The translations under genes and the position numbers were made by a program. The notes under the pieces are model-generated. The model made no database searches, was not told the DNA's origin, and worked only from the letters and a program-made list of their open reading frames with translations. This document shows, in pieces, positions 44,311 to 53,305 of a stretch of 64,000 nucleotides of DNA (position 1 is the first letter of the stretch; each line of letters opens with the position of its first letter). The stretch comes from Bacillus sp. FJAT-18017 (GTDB taxonomy: Bacteria > Bacillota > Bacilli > Bacillales > Cytobacillaceae): the NCBI RefSeq assembly GCF_001278805.1, contig NZ_CP012602.1:2758001-2822000 (forward strand), given 5' to 3'.

Positions 44311-45564
44311 TTATGATTGTTTTAGAAAATCTATCTCAATTTCATTTTTTCGTGGTTCACGTTTGAACAGATATTCACCATTGCGGATGGATGCAAGGAC
44401 TTCTGCGCGTTCACGAATGGCTTGGTAGGCATCCTGTGCATCTAATATGATAAAGTTAGCTGGTTTCCCCGCTTCAATCCCATACTCATCGTTTACTCTC
44501 ATAATGTTTGCTCCATTATAAGTGATCAGGTCGAACGCCTTGTTGATTTCATCGATATGTGTGTAATGAGCTAAATGGATTCCATTATCTAAAATGTTCA
44601 TCATATTTCCATTGCCAAGTGGGTACCAGTAATCCGCTATGGAATCCTGGGCAAACGCAACATTATTCCCGTTCTCTAACAGTTCCTTCACTCGTGTCAG
44701 TCCCCGACGTTTTGGATAACTGTCGCCCCGGCCTTGTAAATGAGCATTTTCAGTTGGACAAGAAATGAAGTTGATTTTTGATTCCCTGAATAAGCCCATC
44801 ATTTTATTAGCATAACTGTTTTCTACAGAACCGAAGCTGCAAGTATGGCTTGCCGTTGTATGCTCACCGTAGTCTTTTTCCATAACAAGTGCATTTAACA
44901 CTTCTAAAAATCGGCTATTTGGATCATCGTTTTCATCACAGTGAATATCAATCATCACATTGTATTTTATGGCCATGTCGACAATACGTCTTAATGATTC
45001 CACACCATGTTCATAGGAAATTTCAAAGTGAGGGATTCCTCCTGCTGCATCAGCACCCATTTCGAGTGCTTGTTCCATTAAATGTTCCGCACCTTCATAT
45101 CGGAAGAATCCTTCCTGAGGAAATGCTACCAGCTGCAATGTAACAACATCTTTCAGTTCTTCGCGCAGTTTAATCAAAGCTTTCATCCCTGCTAAATTGG
45201 GTTCTGTGATATCTACATGTGTACGGATAAACTGAACCCCATGACTCACTTCTTTTTGGATCCCTTTAATCGCACGCTCACGAACCATTTCTTCCGTCAG
45301 TGACTTTTTGTTATCACTCCACCGCTGTATCCCTTCAAATAACGTACCGGACACATTTGCATTTCCTTCGCCTAGCCCTGAAAAGATATAATCTAGATGT
45401 AAATGGGGGTCAACATAAGGAGGCAGCACCAAACGGCCATTTAAATCAATCACCTCATCTGCGTTTCCTAAATCATTGCCAATTGCTTTAAATTGACCGT
45501 TTTCTACTAAAATTTCATGAGATTGCGGATCTCCATAGATAGTCGCATTGATGAATTTTTTCAT
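44311..45564 (-). CDS. Amidohydrolase, cytosine deaminase (CodA)-like
   Basis: 417 aa from the ATG at 45564, which has AAAGGAG 10 bases upstream. Metal-dependent hydrolase: PPYVDPHLHLDY (metal His pair), IHCDEND, SHTCSFG, and AQDSIADYWYPLGNGNM, which matches the CodA region around the catalytic Asp. It should deaminate cytosine or a related cyclic amidine or N-heterocycle. No codB-type transporter is adjacent. A truncated copy lies at 40205-40425. Exact substrate uncertain. Confidence 0.82.
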   Translation of the reverse strand: MKKFINATIYGDPQSHEILVENGQFKAIGNDLGNADEVIDLNGRLVLPPYVDPHLHLDYIFSGLGEGNANVSGTLFEGIQRWSDNKKSLTEEMVRERAIKGIQKEVSHGVQFIRTHVDITEPNLAGMKALIKLREELKDVVTLQLVAFPQEGFFRYEGAEHLMEQALEMGADAAGGIPHFEISYEHGVESLRRIVDMAIKYNVMIDIHCDENDDPNSRFLEVLNALVMEKDYGEHTTASHTCSFGSVENSYANKMMGLFRESKINFISCPTENAHLQGRGDSYPKRRGLTRVKELLENGNNVAFAQDSIADYWYPLGNGNMMNILDNGIHLAHYTHIDEINKAFDLITYNGANIMRVNDEYGIEAGKPANFIILDAQDAYQAIRERAEVLASIRNGEYLFKREPRKNEIEIDFLKQS

Positions 45565-45670
45565 ATCTACATGTCTCCTTTGCTTAATCATTAATAGCTA
45601 GTATATCAAATTATACCAATATAACTAATGCAGGCGACTTGACATGTGTCTATTCAACTAATAAATAAAA

Positions 45671-45700
45671 ACCAGGAGCTCCAAAAAGGAAGCTCCTGGC
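45671..45700 (-). terminator. Terminator of the M28 peptidase gene
   Basis: Stem CCAGGAGCT / AGCTCCTGG with a 10-nt loop; on the - strand it is followed by TTTTTATTTATT. It starts 13 bp past the peptidase stop. Confidence 0.88.
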
Positions 45701-45712
45701 TAGTATAGTATC

Positions 45713-47110
45713 TTATTGAATTGCCTGCTCGTGGTATAGATGTGGCATCTTCTGTTCTTTGCCTTTTTTAGCCTTTGGTCCCTGGTTGTCCGGTCTGACG
45801 ATGTCGTAAACCGCAGTACCCACAATTTCAGCTACATCCTGAAGTTTTTCCTTGCTGATCTTATCAATTGTGTCTTCAGGTGTATGGTACCATGGCTCAA
45901 GTGGACGGTGGATAAATGACGCTGATGGAATTCCAACCTCTGTAAAAGCAACATGGTCACTGCTTCCTCCCGTCTCCAATGGGGTTGCTGCCCCATTAAG
46001 GCGTGCACTTGATGCCTGTGCATGGTCCGACACAATGTTCGGATTGCCATCTGCTACGTTGATGACGAGGTTTCCTGCATCTCTGCTTCCTACCATGTCC
46101 ATATTGAAGTAACCAGTGAAGCGTTCTTTTTCATCAGCTGAAAGCTGGCTCGCATAATAACGGGAACCAATCAAGCCAAGTTCTTCAGCGCCAAACGTGA
46201 TGAAGCGGATTTCCCTGTCTGTTGGCAGGTCCTTCATTACACGGGCCAGTTCAAGTACCATTGAGGTTCCGGATGCATCGTCGTTGGCGCCAGGTGCACC
46301 TTGGACTGAATCGTGGTGAGCACCCAGGGCAAGAATATCATTAGTTCCTTTATTTTTATTAGTAGGAGCTTTTGTCGCGATTACGTTATGGGATTTGCGT
46401 ATTCCACCCTCTGCCCCTACAATATTAATTGTTGCAGAAGGTTTCGTTCCGCTATTAACGGCAGCAAGTAGAGCTTGTCCAGATTCCTGAGAGATGGATA
46501 CAACAGGAACAAACTTATCATTCGGGGCGCCAAGTGTGCCATTCAGGACTCCAGCGGCATTGTTAAAAATAATGACCCCTTCTGCGCCTTTAGCTGCTGC
46601 GTTCAGTACTTTGTCTGCGAAGGAAACACCTTGGCCGCGCTGAACCAATGCAATTTTTCCAGTCAGATCAAGATCAGCAACATCCGAGGCGCTTCCAAAA
46701 CCTGCATACACCAGTTCACCGGTTACATTTCCGTCGAGTCCGTATGTAAAGGATTTTGGCTCAAGATTTGAAAAACCATCCACTTGCAGCTGTACAGTAT
46801 GAGGAGCGGTATACCCATAGAATTCGAATTCCTGAAGTTCTGTCTTGTAGCCGTAAGACTCGAATTGCTGTTTTACGTACTGAATCGCTTTCTGTTCGGC
46901 CTCTGTACCGGCAACCCGTGGTGTTCTGGATAAATACTCGATATTGTTGTAGATATTATCGACGTTGATTTTGTTCAGAACCTTGTTGTCTAAGTGAAAT
47001 GACTGAACTTGCTGCGACTCTGCAGGCTTTGCATTGGCAGGAACCACTGCAAATGTACTAAATGCGAGACCTGCTGCTAAAGCAAAGGGAATCAAAGGCT
47101 TTTTCTTCAT
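45713..47110 (-). CDS. Secreted M28-family aminopeptidase with PA domain
   Basis: 465 aa from the ATG at 47110 with TTAGGAGGA upstream (the frame open to 47146 would bury the signal peptide). Signal peptide about 1-28 (ending PANA). A PA insert (about 130-230; YAGFGSASDVADL, GVIIFNNAAG) precedes the zinc peptidase: ALGAHHDSV, GANDDASGTS, GAEELGLIGS, NMDMVGSRD, GSSDHVAF. It removes N-terminal amino acids from peptides outside the cell. Nearly identical C-terminal sequence occurs in the remnant at 42159-42608. Confidence 0.92.
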   Translation of the reverse strand: MKKKPLIPFALAAGLAFSTFAVVPANAKPAESQQVQSFHLDNKVLNKINVDNIYNNIEYLSRTPRVAGTEAEQKAIQYVKQQFESYGYKTELQEFEFYGYTAPHTVQLQVDGFSNLEPKSFTYGLDGNVTGELVYAGFGSASDVADLDLTGKIALVQRGQGVSFADKVLNAAAKGAEGVIIFNNAAGVLNGTLGAPNDKFVPVVSISQESGQALLAAVNSGTKPSATINIVGAEGGIRKSHNVIATKAPTNKNKGTNDILALGAHHDSVQGAPGANDDASGTSMVLELARVMKDLPTDREIRFITFGAEELGLIGSRYYASQLSADEKERFTGYFNMDMVGSRDAGNLVINVADGNPNIVSDHAQASSARLNGAATPLETGGSSDHVAFTEVGIPSASFIHRPLEPWYHTPEDTIDKISKEKLQDVAEIVGTAVYDIVRPDNQGPKAKKGKEQKMPHLYHEQAIQ

Positions 47111-47293
47111 AGAACTCCTCCTAAAATAGTAAAATTGGTCCAACACTCAAATAATATAATATTCAAAATATATTTAATAGTTAGTTTATTCCTATTTTGT
47201 TGTGGGTCTAAAGACTTGTTTAAGGTCATTTCCACCATGTAAAACAATAAAACATAAGATTCGTATGACTTTAGTAACAGAAAAAGAAAAAAC

Positions 47294-47309
47294 GCTCAGT
47301 TCTCTGAGC
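47294..47309 (-). terminator. Terminator of the padR-HAAS operon
   Basis: Stem GCTCAG / CTGAGC with a 4-nt loop and TTTTTTCTTTTT on the - strand. Confidence 0.75.
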
Positions 47310-47397
47310 ATAATGAATATGAAAGATTTTGCTGTAACTGTACTCTTACGTTAGTAGTGATTAGATTAGCCTAGCCTATTTTAACTGCTAATTACAT

Positions 47398-48129
47398 CTA
47401 CTTCTGCAAGTTCAATTCTAATCGCGATCTTTGCTTGTTTTTTAGTAACCTATAACTATATAAAATCAAAGAACTAATAAAGAATACCGATGCTAGCTGA
47501 ATGACCCAATAAAAACGAATAACATTATATGAACTGGTAACAAGGTACGTGTCTTCTGTGTTAGGGTGTATCATTGGAATTCGCTCTTCTATCGTTTCAA
47601 TAAAAGCCGAATCATCCTGGGAGAATCCCTCTGTTCCAATCGTTTTAAAGACAACAGGCGATGATGGATGTGTTCCTTTTGTAATGACTATATTTTTAAT
47701 CATTCCTTTTTCTATCGCTCGATTAACATCCGTCTTGAGTGTTTCAACAATTGGCTTATTGTCAAAGAAGAGCGCTCCTTCGATATTATTGTAAAAATAT
47801 TGTCTTTGTTGCTCATTAACTTTTTCTACTCCCCATGCAAAACCAACCAGTATAAAAGATAAACAAAATAATACCAATGAAGCAATAAACCTTTTGTCTT
47901 TCAGTTTACTTTTCTTATGTTTAGTTCCAGCTTCAAATATGTCTGCTTCTCCTCCAAATTGCTCTAATGCTTCCGAAACAGCTTCATCTTCAGTCAATCC
48001 CTTACTTTTTGCTTCTTCAATATGCTCAAGCAGGTGTGTCCGCATTTCTTCTTTCATTTCTTCCTTTTCTCGAAGGCTTAAGGAAGATTCCTTATATAAT
48101 TCATCCAAAAATTGATTAATTCTTTCCAT
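47398..48129 (-). CDS. HAAS-domain membrane protein, PadR partner
   Basis: 243 aa from the ATG at 48129, which lies 7 bases after GGAGGGG; an ATG two codons earlier is too close to that site. N-terminal HAAS-type helical domain (about 1-65; INQFLDELYKESSLSLREKEE, AVSEALEQFGGE), one membrane helix at about 82-104, an extracytoplasmic part of about 105 residues, and a second helix at about 210-232. Such genes are commonly paired with padR and may form a membrane signalling unit. It overlaps the padR 3' end by 14 bp. Confidence 0.82.
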   Translation of the reverse strand: MERINQFLDELYKESSLSLREKEEMKEEMRTHLLEHIEEAKSKGLTEDEAVSEALEQFGGEADIFEAGTKHKKSKLKDKRFIASLVLFCLSFILVGFAWGVEKVNEQQRQYFYNNIEGALFFDNKPIVETLKTDVNRAIEKGMIKNIVITKGTHPSSPVVFKTIGTEGFSQDDSAFIETIEERIPMIHPNTEDTYLVTSSYNVIRFYWVIQLASVFFISSLILYSYRLLKNKQRSRLELNLQK

Positions 48130-48460
48130 GATCATTCCCCTCCAAAAAAGACTGTAAAATGTTCTTTAAGACAAGCCATTCATTTTGGCTGCTTTTAAAC
48201 TCTTCAATGCCGGTACTTGTTATTCGGTAATATTTCCTTCGCGCTGCACCCTCTGAATCAGTCCAATACCCTTCGATTAACAATTTTGTTTCAAGTCTCT
48301 TTAGTGCTGGATACAAGGTTCCCTCCTTTAGTACGAAACTATTTCCACTCACTTTTTTCATTTTCTTGCTCATTTCATAACCATATAGGTCTTCGTCAAC
48401 TAGCAGACTTAATATAATGACATCTATGTATCCCTTAAGCCATTCTTTTCGAATTTCCAA
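48116..48460 (-). CDS. PadR-family transcriptional regulator
   Basis: 114 aa. Winged-helix PadR core: IDVIILSLLVDEDLYGYEMSKK, EGTLYPALKRLE, ARRKYYRITSTG. Usually a repressor of its own operon and of stress or transport genes, responding to small ligands or membrane stress. Translation is coupled with the HAAS gene. A near-perfect palindrome 34 bp upstream (48494-48516) is its likely operator. Confidence 0.9.
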   Translation of the reverse strand: MEIRKEWLKGYIDVIILSLLVDEDLYGYEMSKKMKKVSGNSFVLKEGTLYPALKRLETKLLIEGYWTDSEGAARRKYYRITSTGIEEFKSSQNEWLVLKNILQSFLEGNDHGKN

Positions 48461-48493
48461 AATTTACACCTCCACACTGGAAATATATCACAC

Positions 48494-48516
48494 TATACTT
48501 TGTGTTACAAGGTATA
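48494..48516. promoter_or_regulatory. Candidate PadR operator
   Basis: TATACTTTGT-GTT-ACAAGGTATA is an inverted repeat with 9 of 10 half-site positions matching and a 3-bp spacer, 34-56 bp upstream of padR. The TATAC half-sites also resemble -10 elements, so binding here would block the promoter. Confidence 0.6.
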
Positions 48517-48528
48517 TTGTATTATAAA

Positions 48529-48553
48529 AGGGAGTGGGATTTTCCCACTCCCT
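48529..48553 (-). terminator. Terminator of the acyl-CoA ligase gene
   Basis: Stem AGGGAGTGGGA / TCCCACTCCCT with a 3-nt loop, followed on the - strand by TTTTAT. Confidence 0.88.
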
Positions 48554-48570
48554 GTAAAGAATTTTTCACT

Positions 48571-50226
48571 CTAATTCAAGGTAGCGCTTTTCGACGAAAC
48601 TACGTCCTCCGCCATTTTCCTCAATTTATATTTTTGAATCTTACCTGATGCGGTTGTTGGAAACGAGTCACAGAATTCAATATATCGCGGGATTTTAAAC
48701 CGTGCGATTTTACCAAGACAGAAATTCCTGATCTCATCAGCAGTTGCGGTTTGCCCCTCTTTCAACTGGATCCAGGCCACTACTTCTTCTCCGAATTTTT
48801 CATCTGGGATACCGACGATTTGAACGTCAAGTACCGCTGGATGCTGATAGAGGAATTCTTCAACTTCGCGCGGATAGATGTTTTCACCGCCGCGAATGAT
48901 CATGTCCTTAAGCCGTCCCGTAATCCGGCAGTAGCCATTTTCGTCCATGACGGCCAAGTCGCCGGTATGGAGCCACCCGTCTTTATCAATCGCTTCCCTG
49001 GTTGCTTCGGGATTTTTATAATAACCTTTCATCACATGGTATCCGCGTGTGCAAAGTTCACCCTGCTGGCCATTTGGCACTTCTTCATTCGTAACCGGGT
49101 CGATGATCTTGACCTCGACATTCGGCAGCGCCTTTCCGACTGTTGCTACCCGCAGCTCGATTGGGTCGTCGGTCCGGGTTTGTGTAATAACAGGTGATGC
49201 CTCTGTCTGGCCGTAGCAAATCGTAATCTCACTTGCCCCCATCTTTTCAATCACTGCTTTCATGACTTCGATCGGACAGTTGGAGCCAGCCATTACGCCA
49301 GTCCTTAAGGTAGATAAATTATATTTTTCAAAATCGGTATGATTCAACTCGGCGATGAACATGGTTGGAACTCCGTGAAGTGCTGTACATTTTTCTTTTT
49401 CAACGGCCTCGAGAACCTTTTTCGGGTCAAATTCCTGGACAGGCACCATTGTTGCGCCAACGGATACACAGGCAAGCGTGCCAATGACGCAGCCGAAGCA
49501 ATGGAAAAATGGTACCGGAATGCAAAGACGATCCCTATCAGTCAACTTCATGCATTCTGCGATATTTAGGCCATTGTTGACGAGATTGTTATGGGTAAGC
49601 ATGACACCTTTCGGAAAACCGGTCGTTCCAGAAGTGTATTGCATATTGATTGGGTCTTCAGGGTCAAGAGATGCCATCCGTTTGTCCAGCTCCTCATCAG
49701 ACACCTCATCCTTCAAGGCAAGGATATCGTCCCAATGCAGCATGCCAGGATAGCGGTTCTCTCCAAGGACAATGACATTTTTTAAAAAAGGAAGTTTCTT
49801 GGACTTCAAGCGGCCTGGCTCGGCAGTTTTTAGCTCTGGTACAATTTCATAGAGCATGTCAATATAGGATGCATCCTTAAATTTTTCCATCAGGATGAGT
49901 GTGGTTGAGTCCGATTGCTTCAGAAGGTATTCAAGCTCCGCAGTTCGGTAGCTGGTGTTGACAGTGACAAGAACTGCACCCATCTTGCCAGTCGCAAACT
50001 GTGCCGTTACCCATTCTGGACGGTTTGTTGACCAGATAGCCACATGCTCCCCTGCTTCAATTCCAATCTTCATCAATCCTTTGGCAACATCTCGGCAAAG
50101 GATTTCAAATTGCTGGTACGTATAACGCAATCCTCTGTCCGGATAGACGACAGCATCCTGATTCGGAAGCCTTTCTGCTGTCTCCTGGAGCAGTTTTCCA
50201 ACTGTAGTATTCATTGCTTCTGCCAT
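48571..50226 (-). CDS. AMP-forming fatty-acyl-CoA ligase
   Basis: 551 aa from the ATG at 50226 with GGAGG 10 bases upstream. ANL superfamily: P-loop-like [11 protein letters not shown] (about 197-207), [27 protein letters not shown], and catalytic lysine in the C-terminal [14 protein letters not shown] motif. It activates fatty or related carboxylic acids to acyl-CoA. Build matches the medium/long-chain ligases of beta-oxidation or short degradation pathways. It stands alone with its own terminator. Chain length specificity is not predictable. Confidence 0.92.
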   Translation of the reverse strand: MAEAMNTTVGKLLQETAERLPNQDAVVYPDRGLRYTYQQFEILCRDVAKGLMKIGIEAGEHVAIWSTNRPEWVTAQFATGKMGAVLVTVNTSYRTAELEYLLKQSDSTTLILMEKFKDASYIDMLYEIVPELKTAEPGRLKSKKLPFLKNVIVLGENRYPGMLHWDDILALKDEVSDEELDKRMASLDPEDPINMQYTSGTTGFPKGVMLTHNNLVNNGLNIAECMKLTDRDRLCIPVPFFHCFGCVIGTLACVSVGATMVPVQEFDPKKVLEAVEKEKCTALHGVPTMFIAELNHTDFEKYNLSTLRTGVMAGSNCPIEVMKAVIEKMGASEITICYGQTEASPVITQTRTDDPIELRVATVGKALPNVEVKIIDPVTNEEVPNGQQGELCTRGYHVMKGYYKNPEATREAIDKDGWLHTGDLAVMDENGYCRITGRLKDMIIRGGENIYPREVEEFLYQHPAVLDVQIVGIPDEKFGEEVVAWIQLKEGQTATADEIRNFCLGKIARFKIPRYIEFCDSFPTTASGKIQKYKLRKMAEDVVSSKSATLN

Positions 50227-50419
50227 TCCCAAAAAACCTCCTTTTGCATTTGTTAAAACCGGAAGTTGTATAATATGTAATCGCTGTCATTTATTATAGA
50301 ACGAATTTTCTAATTTTTCCATTTTCAATCAAAAAATTTGGTAATTCATTTACATTTTAAAAGGATTTTATTGGTTATTGCCGAAAAGGTTAAACTAAGA
50401 AAAGTTTGGGGGCTGACGA

Positions 50420-50851
50420 ATGAAAAAAATACGAATAAAGTCGATTATTTTTGCCATCTTCCTTTTAACGCTAATTGGGTGCTCTAACAAGGGGGATCAG
50501 GAGTATGATTTAAACCAACTAACTAGAGTGGATGTTGTTATGTCCACAGAAGAAAACAAAGAACAAGAAACCATCATAATGGAAGAAGAAAAGCTTGAAA
50601 CCATAAGAGAAGTGATTGAAAGTATTGACTGGGAACAAAATGTGAAGTCTGAGATGACGAGAAAAGAAGATTTCAAAGTAACTTTATTCATAACCGAGGA
50701 TAAAAACATGCCAGAAAGGCTATATGAATATTTTATCTTGTTTAATCAGAGCGACGGGTCAGCGACAATTATTGACAGAGAAAAGAATGCTGTCGGAACT
50801 TTGGACAAGGAAAATGCCCAAATGCTGAATGAAATTTTGACGAAAAACTAA
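50420..50851 (+). CDS. Small lipoprotein, paralog of 43820-44242
   Basis: 143 aa. Signal peptide with lipobox LIGC (Cys21). The mature part carries LTRVDVVMST, EEEKLETIREVIESIDWEQN and MPERLYEYFILF, the same landmarks as the lipoprotein at 43820. The paralogs are well diverged, so this is an older duplication than the segmental one. Function unknown. A clean terminator overlaps its stop. Confidence 0.78.
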   Translation: MKKIRIKSIIFAIFLLTLIGCSNKGDQEYDLNQLTRVDVVMSTEENKEQETIIMEEEKLETIREVIESIDWEQNVKSEMTRKEDFKVTLFITEDKNMPERLYEYFILFNQSDGSATIIDREKNAVGTLDKENAQMLNEILTKN

Positions 50852-50875
50852 AAGAGCAGGTTCGCCCTGCTCTTT
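50851..50875 (+). terminator. Terminator of the lipoprotein gene
   Basis: Stem AAAGAGCAGG / CCTGCTCTTT with a 5-nt loop, followed by T and GC. The 276 bp from 50876 to 51151 show no gene. Confidence 0.88.
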
Positions 50876-51151
50876 TGCATTCTATGGAATAACAATAGTC
50901 TTACGCGATGTGTAAACCTTGTAAAAAGGAGTTGAAATCCATTTTCCCCATCCGTTCCGCCTTGTTCCCTTACTGGATATCACCTTCTAGGATAGTTCCT
51001 TATTAAGTTTAGGGTATTCCGGCGGACTTGCCTAAAAAATATGTAATGGTCAAATTCAAATAAAAGCAAAATTGGCGGTTGATTATACCTGAAACACCTC
51101 ACCCGCCAATAGCAAATGTTTTGTTGTGAGCTACTTAAACATAAAGATGTT

Positions 51152-51337
51152 CTAAATTTGTTGTTCGACTTTGTCTTGATTCACTAAGCCAGCTTCGATT
51201 TTCACCATTTCAAGATCCAGCTTTCTTTCTTCCAATTCGATTTGTTTCATTTTTAGTTCATATTTCTTTTTGTTTTCGTACCCATAATATAGGAGACTTA
51301 GCCCAACTATTATTGTTATGTAAAACCATAAATCCAT
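51152..51337 (-). CDS. Small membrane protein with charged C-terminal helix
   Basis: 61 aa from the ATG at 51337, behind AGGTGA; three codons upstream are open but lack a site. One membrane helix at about 2-20 (MDLWFYITIIVGLSLLYYG), then a K/E-rich cytoplasmic helix (KKKYELKMKQIELEERKLD). It is a single-pass anchor with coiled-coil-like tail. No family recognised. Confidence 0.65.
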   Translation of the reverse strand: MDLWFYITIIVGLSLLYYGYENKKKYELKMKQIELEERKLDLEMVKIEAGLVNQDKVEQQI

Positions 51338-51468
51338 AAATCTCACCTCATTTCTCCTTTACATATTAAAGGCTTCACCACAGAGATGCTGTTTTCCTCC
51401 ATTAATAAAGGTTTCTTTGCTAAAGCTTTGCCAAACACACTAGTCATTTTTGAAATTATATTAAAAAA

Positions 51469-51490
51469 TGGTGTCAGCATCCTGACACCA
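51469..51490 (-). terminator. Terminator of the Asp-rich protein gene
   Basis: Stem TGGTGTCAG / CTGACACCA with a 4-nt loop; TTTTTTAA follows on the - strand. Confidence 0.85.
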
Positions 51491-51562
51491 TTATACGTTA
51501 AGTTATAGGGCTTTTTTCAACAAACTAGTGCAAATTAGACTGTTGGATGGCGTGATCGTTTT

Positions 51563-52156
51563 TTAAAGATCCTTTACTTGTTTGCCTAACCCTTTATGAG
51601 GGTGTTGTTTGGCCATTTTGGATACAATTTGGCCTTTGTTGGCTGGCGGCTGGTTCTTTACCTCGTCTTTGTCTTCATCTTTATCAATATCTTCTTTATC
51701 TTCATCCTTGTCAGGATCGTCCTTATCTTCATTGTCATCTTCATCGTCTGGCAGCTTTAATTCAGGAGCTTTAGAAGCCGTCGGCTGTATGGATTGTATT
51801 TCTTTATCCAAAAGCGATGAAATTCCATTTCCTCCAGTTACTGTACCTGATTCTACTAATGTTAATAGTGAATCAAGGCTTTCCACTGTTAACCCTTCTG
51901 CCTTTATTGTAGATAGAAGTGTTTTAGAAGAAGTTGAGTCTTCCGCTTGCCATTTTAATTTTTCCAGGTCAATCACCTTTTGCCCGAGCAGACCATCAGC
52001 ATCCTTGTAGGTGACAAGAAAGAGTTGCTGGCTTAAAACCTTTTGAAAAACAGGTTTTTTTACCTTCGCAGGCTCGTCCGCATAGGTTGGTGAGATTGAT
52101 GCAAATCCAAATAGTCCCACGGCGCATACAGCACTAGTAATCATAGGTTTTTTCAT
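51563..52156 (-). CDS. Secreted protein with Asp/Glu/Lys-rich repeat region
   Basis: 197 aa, ATG behind GGAGG. Sec signal peptide about 1-26 (ending PTYA). A folded part (about 30-130) precedes a low-complexity tract of D, E and K repeats (about 138-170; DKDEDKEDIDKDEDKDE) and a basic tail. Acidic tracts of this type can bind calcium or surface polymers. It has no cell-wall anchor motif. It is not a known enzyme. The 360 bp from 52157 to 52516 contain its promoter region and no gene. Confidence 0.7.
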   Translation of the reverse strand: MKKPMITSAVCAVGLFGFASISPTYADEPAKVKKPVFQKVLSQQLFLVTYKDADGLLGQKVIDLEKLKWQAEDSTSSKTLLSTIKAEGLTVESLDSLLTLVESGTVTGGNGISSLLDKEIQSIQPTASKAPELKLPDDEDDNEDKDDPDKDEDKEDIDKDEDKDEVKNQPPANKGQIVSKMAKQHPHKGLGKQVKDL

Positions 52157-52516
52157 GAAGAATACCTCCTAAGATGTGTGTTTGGTTTTGCAACCACTCC
52201 TTTTTTACCCTTCTATCAAAAGAATAGACCCCAATTTTCAAAAAATAGGAAAAAGGTAAATCCGAACTAGATTTGTAAGATTTTTAACATTGAGTGATTA
52301 AATTGACATGTGAAAAAGGTTACTAAACCAAGTTAGCAATTCTCATAATTCTCCTCGGATACTTCTATGCATTTTAACATTTATAGATTATAAACGACCT
52401 CTATAAAAAGGGTTGTTAAAATTAAGGTTTAATGGATATTTATGTTAAAATTGAAAGCGAGTACATCAAACTCTGGAGGGTTGAAGAAAGCGAGTAAATA
52501 CGAAGGAGATACACGT

Positions 52517-52696
52517 ATGAAGGAACACTTTGAAAAAAACATAAAATGGTATCTTCTCGGAATTCTTGTTCTGTATATTATTCCTCGTTTTTTTCTTTAT
52601 GAGTGGAAGGGCTTAACCTTGGAAACAAACTGGGGCATAGTGATTCAAATTTTTATTATGGCATTTCTTTTTTTAATACTAAATAGAAAAACGTAA
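52517..52696 (+). CDS. 59-aa membrane protein
   Basis: Start is the ATG at 52517, 7 bases after GAAGGAGA; the frame is open back to 52442 without a better site. Two membrane helices (about 10-27 and 40-56) with a short outer loop (YEWKGLTLETN). No family recognised. It may be co-transcribed with the 143-aa protein gene 62 bp downstream. Confidence 0.65.
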   Translation: MKEHFEKNIKWYLLGILVLYIIPRFFLYEWKGLTLETNWGIVIQIFIMAFLFLILNRKT

Positions 52697-52758
52697 ATTT
52701 TGGCCACGCTGTAGTTTAGTGGCCAAGGAATAATGCGGGAGTCGGGAGTGGTCTAGCC

Positions 52759-53190
52759 ATGAAGAAATATCTATACTTTTCTTTATCAATTATTTTTGTT
52801 GGTACTTCCCTTTTTCTTTATATTTATCGCGAACAAAATTTAGTTGATGTAATGGATATAGACCGTGTTGAGAAAATTTATATCATCCTTCAAAATAACG
52901 GACCTGAGGAATTTGAACTTATAAAACCAGATGATGAAATAATGAATAAACTCTCCGCCTTCCTTAAGCAATATCGTGTAAAACTAACGAATAAAAATGG
53001 TTGGACTTCTGATCACGAAAATGAACAATTTACGCTTTACCTCGGGTATGAAGGTGGAAATATGGAAATTTTCACTGTTGAACGAGATGTAGTTGTATCA
53101 ACCCGAATTTACGACGTAGTAAATCCTCCTTTGGATTATCAATTCATTCAGGAGTTGGAACGGGAAATCAAATCTGACGAAAATAAATAA
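52759..53190 (+). CDS. Membrane-anchored hypothetical protein
   Basis: 143 aa. An N-terminal membrane anchor (about 4-22), then an extracytoplasmic domain of mixed beta/alpha (IDRVEKIYIILQ.., FTLYLGYEGGNMEIFTVE). Size and topology recall the local lipoproteins, but there is no lipobox Cys and no MPERLYEY motif. Function unknown. It is followed by a terminator. Confidence 0.65.
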   Translation: MKKYLYFSLSIIFVGTSLFLYIYREQNLVDVMDIDRVEKIYIILQNNGPEEFELIKPDDEIMNKLSAFLKQYRVKLTNKNGWTSDHENEQFTLYLGYEGGNMEIFTVERDVVVSTRIYDVVNPPLDYQFIQELEREIKSDENK

Positions 53191-53220
53191 TTATTGGACT
53201 ATAATGGCTATCAATAGAAA

Positions 53221-53251
53221 GGGCGATTAATCCTTATTGGATTAACTCGCC
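53221..53251 (+). terminator. Hairpin terminator
   Basis: Imperfect stem GGCGA-TTAATCC / GGATTAA-CTCGCC with a 5-nt loop, followed by GGTTTTGC. Confidence 0.65.
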
Positions 53252-53305
53252 GGTTTTGCTAGCTTAAAAGTCGCTGCCATTGCTTTTAAAAATCAACAAC
53301 CTTTG

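Noticed and set aside
51609..52010. Ser-rich open frame opposite the Asp-rich protein
   Set aside because: It is the antisense of the D/E/K repeat tract; no ribosome site.
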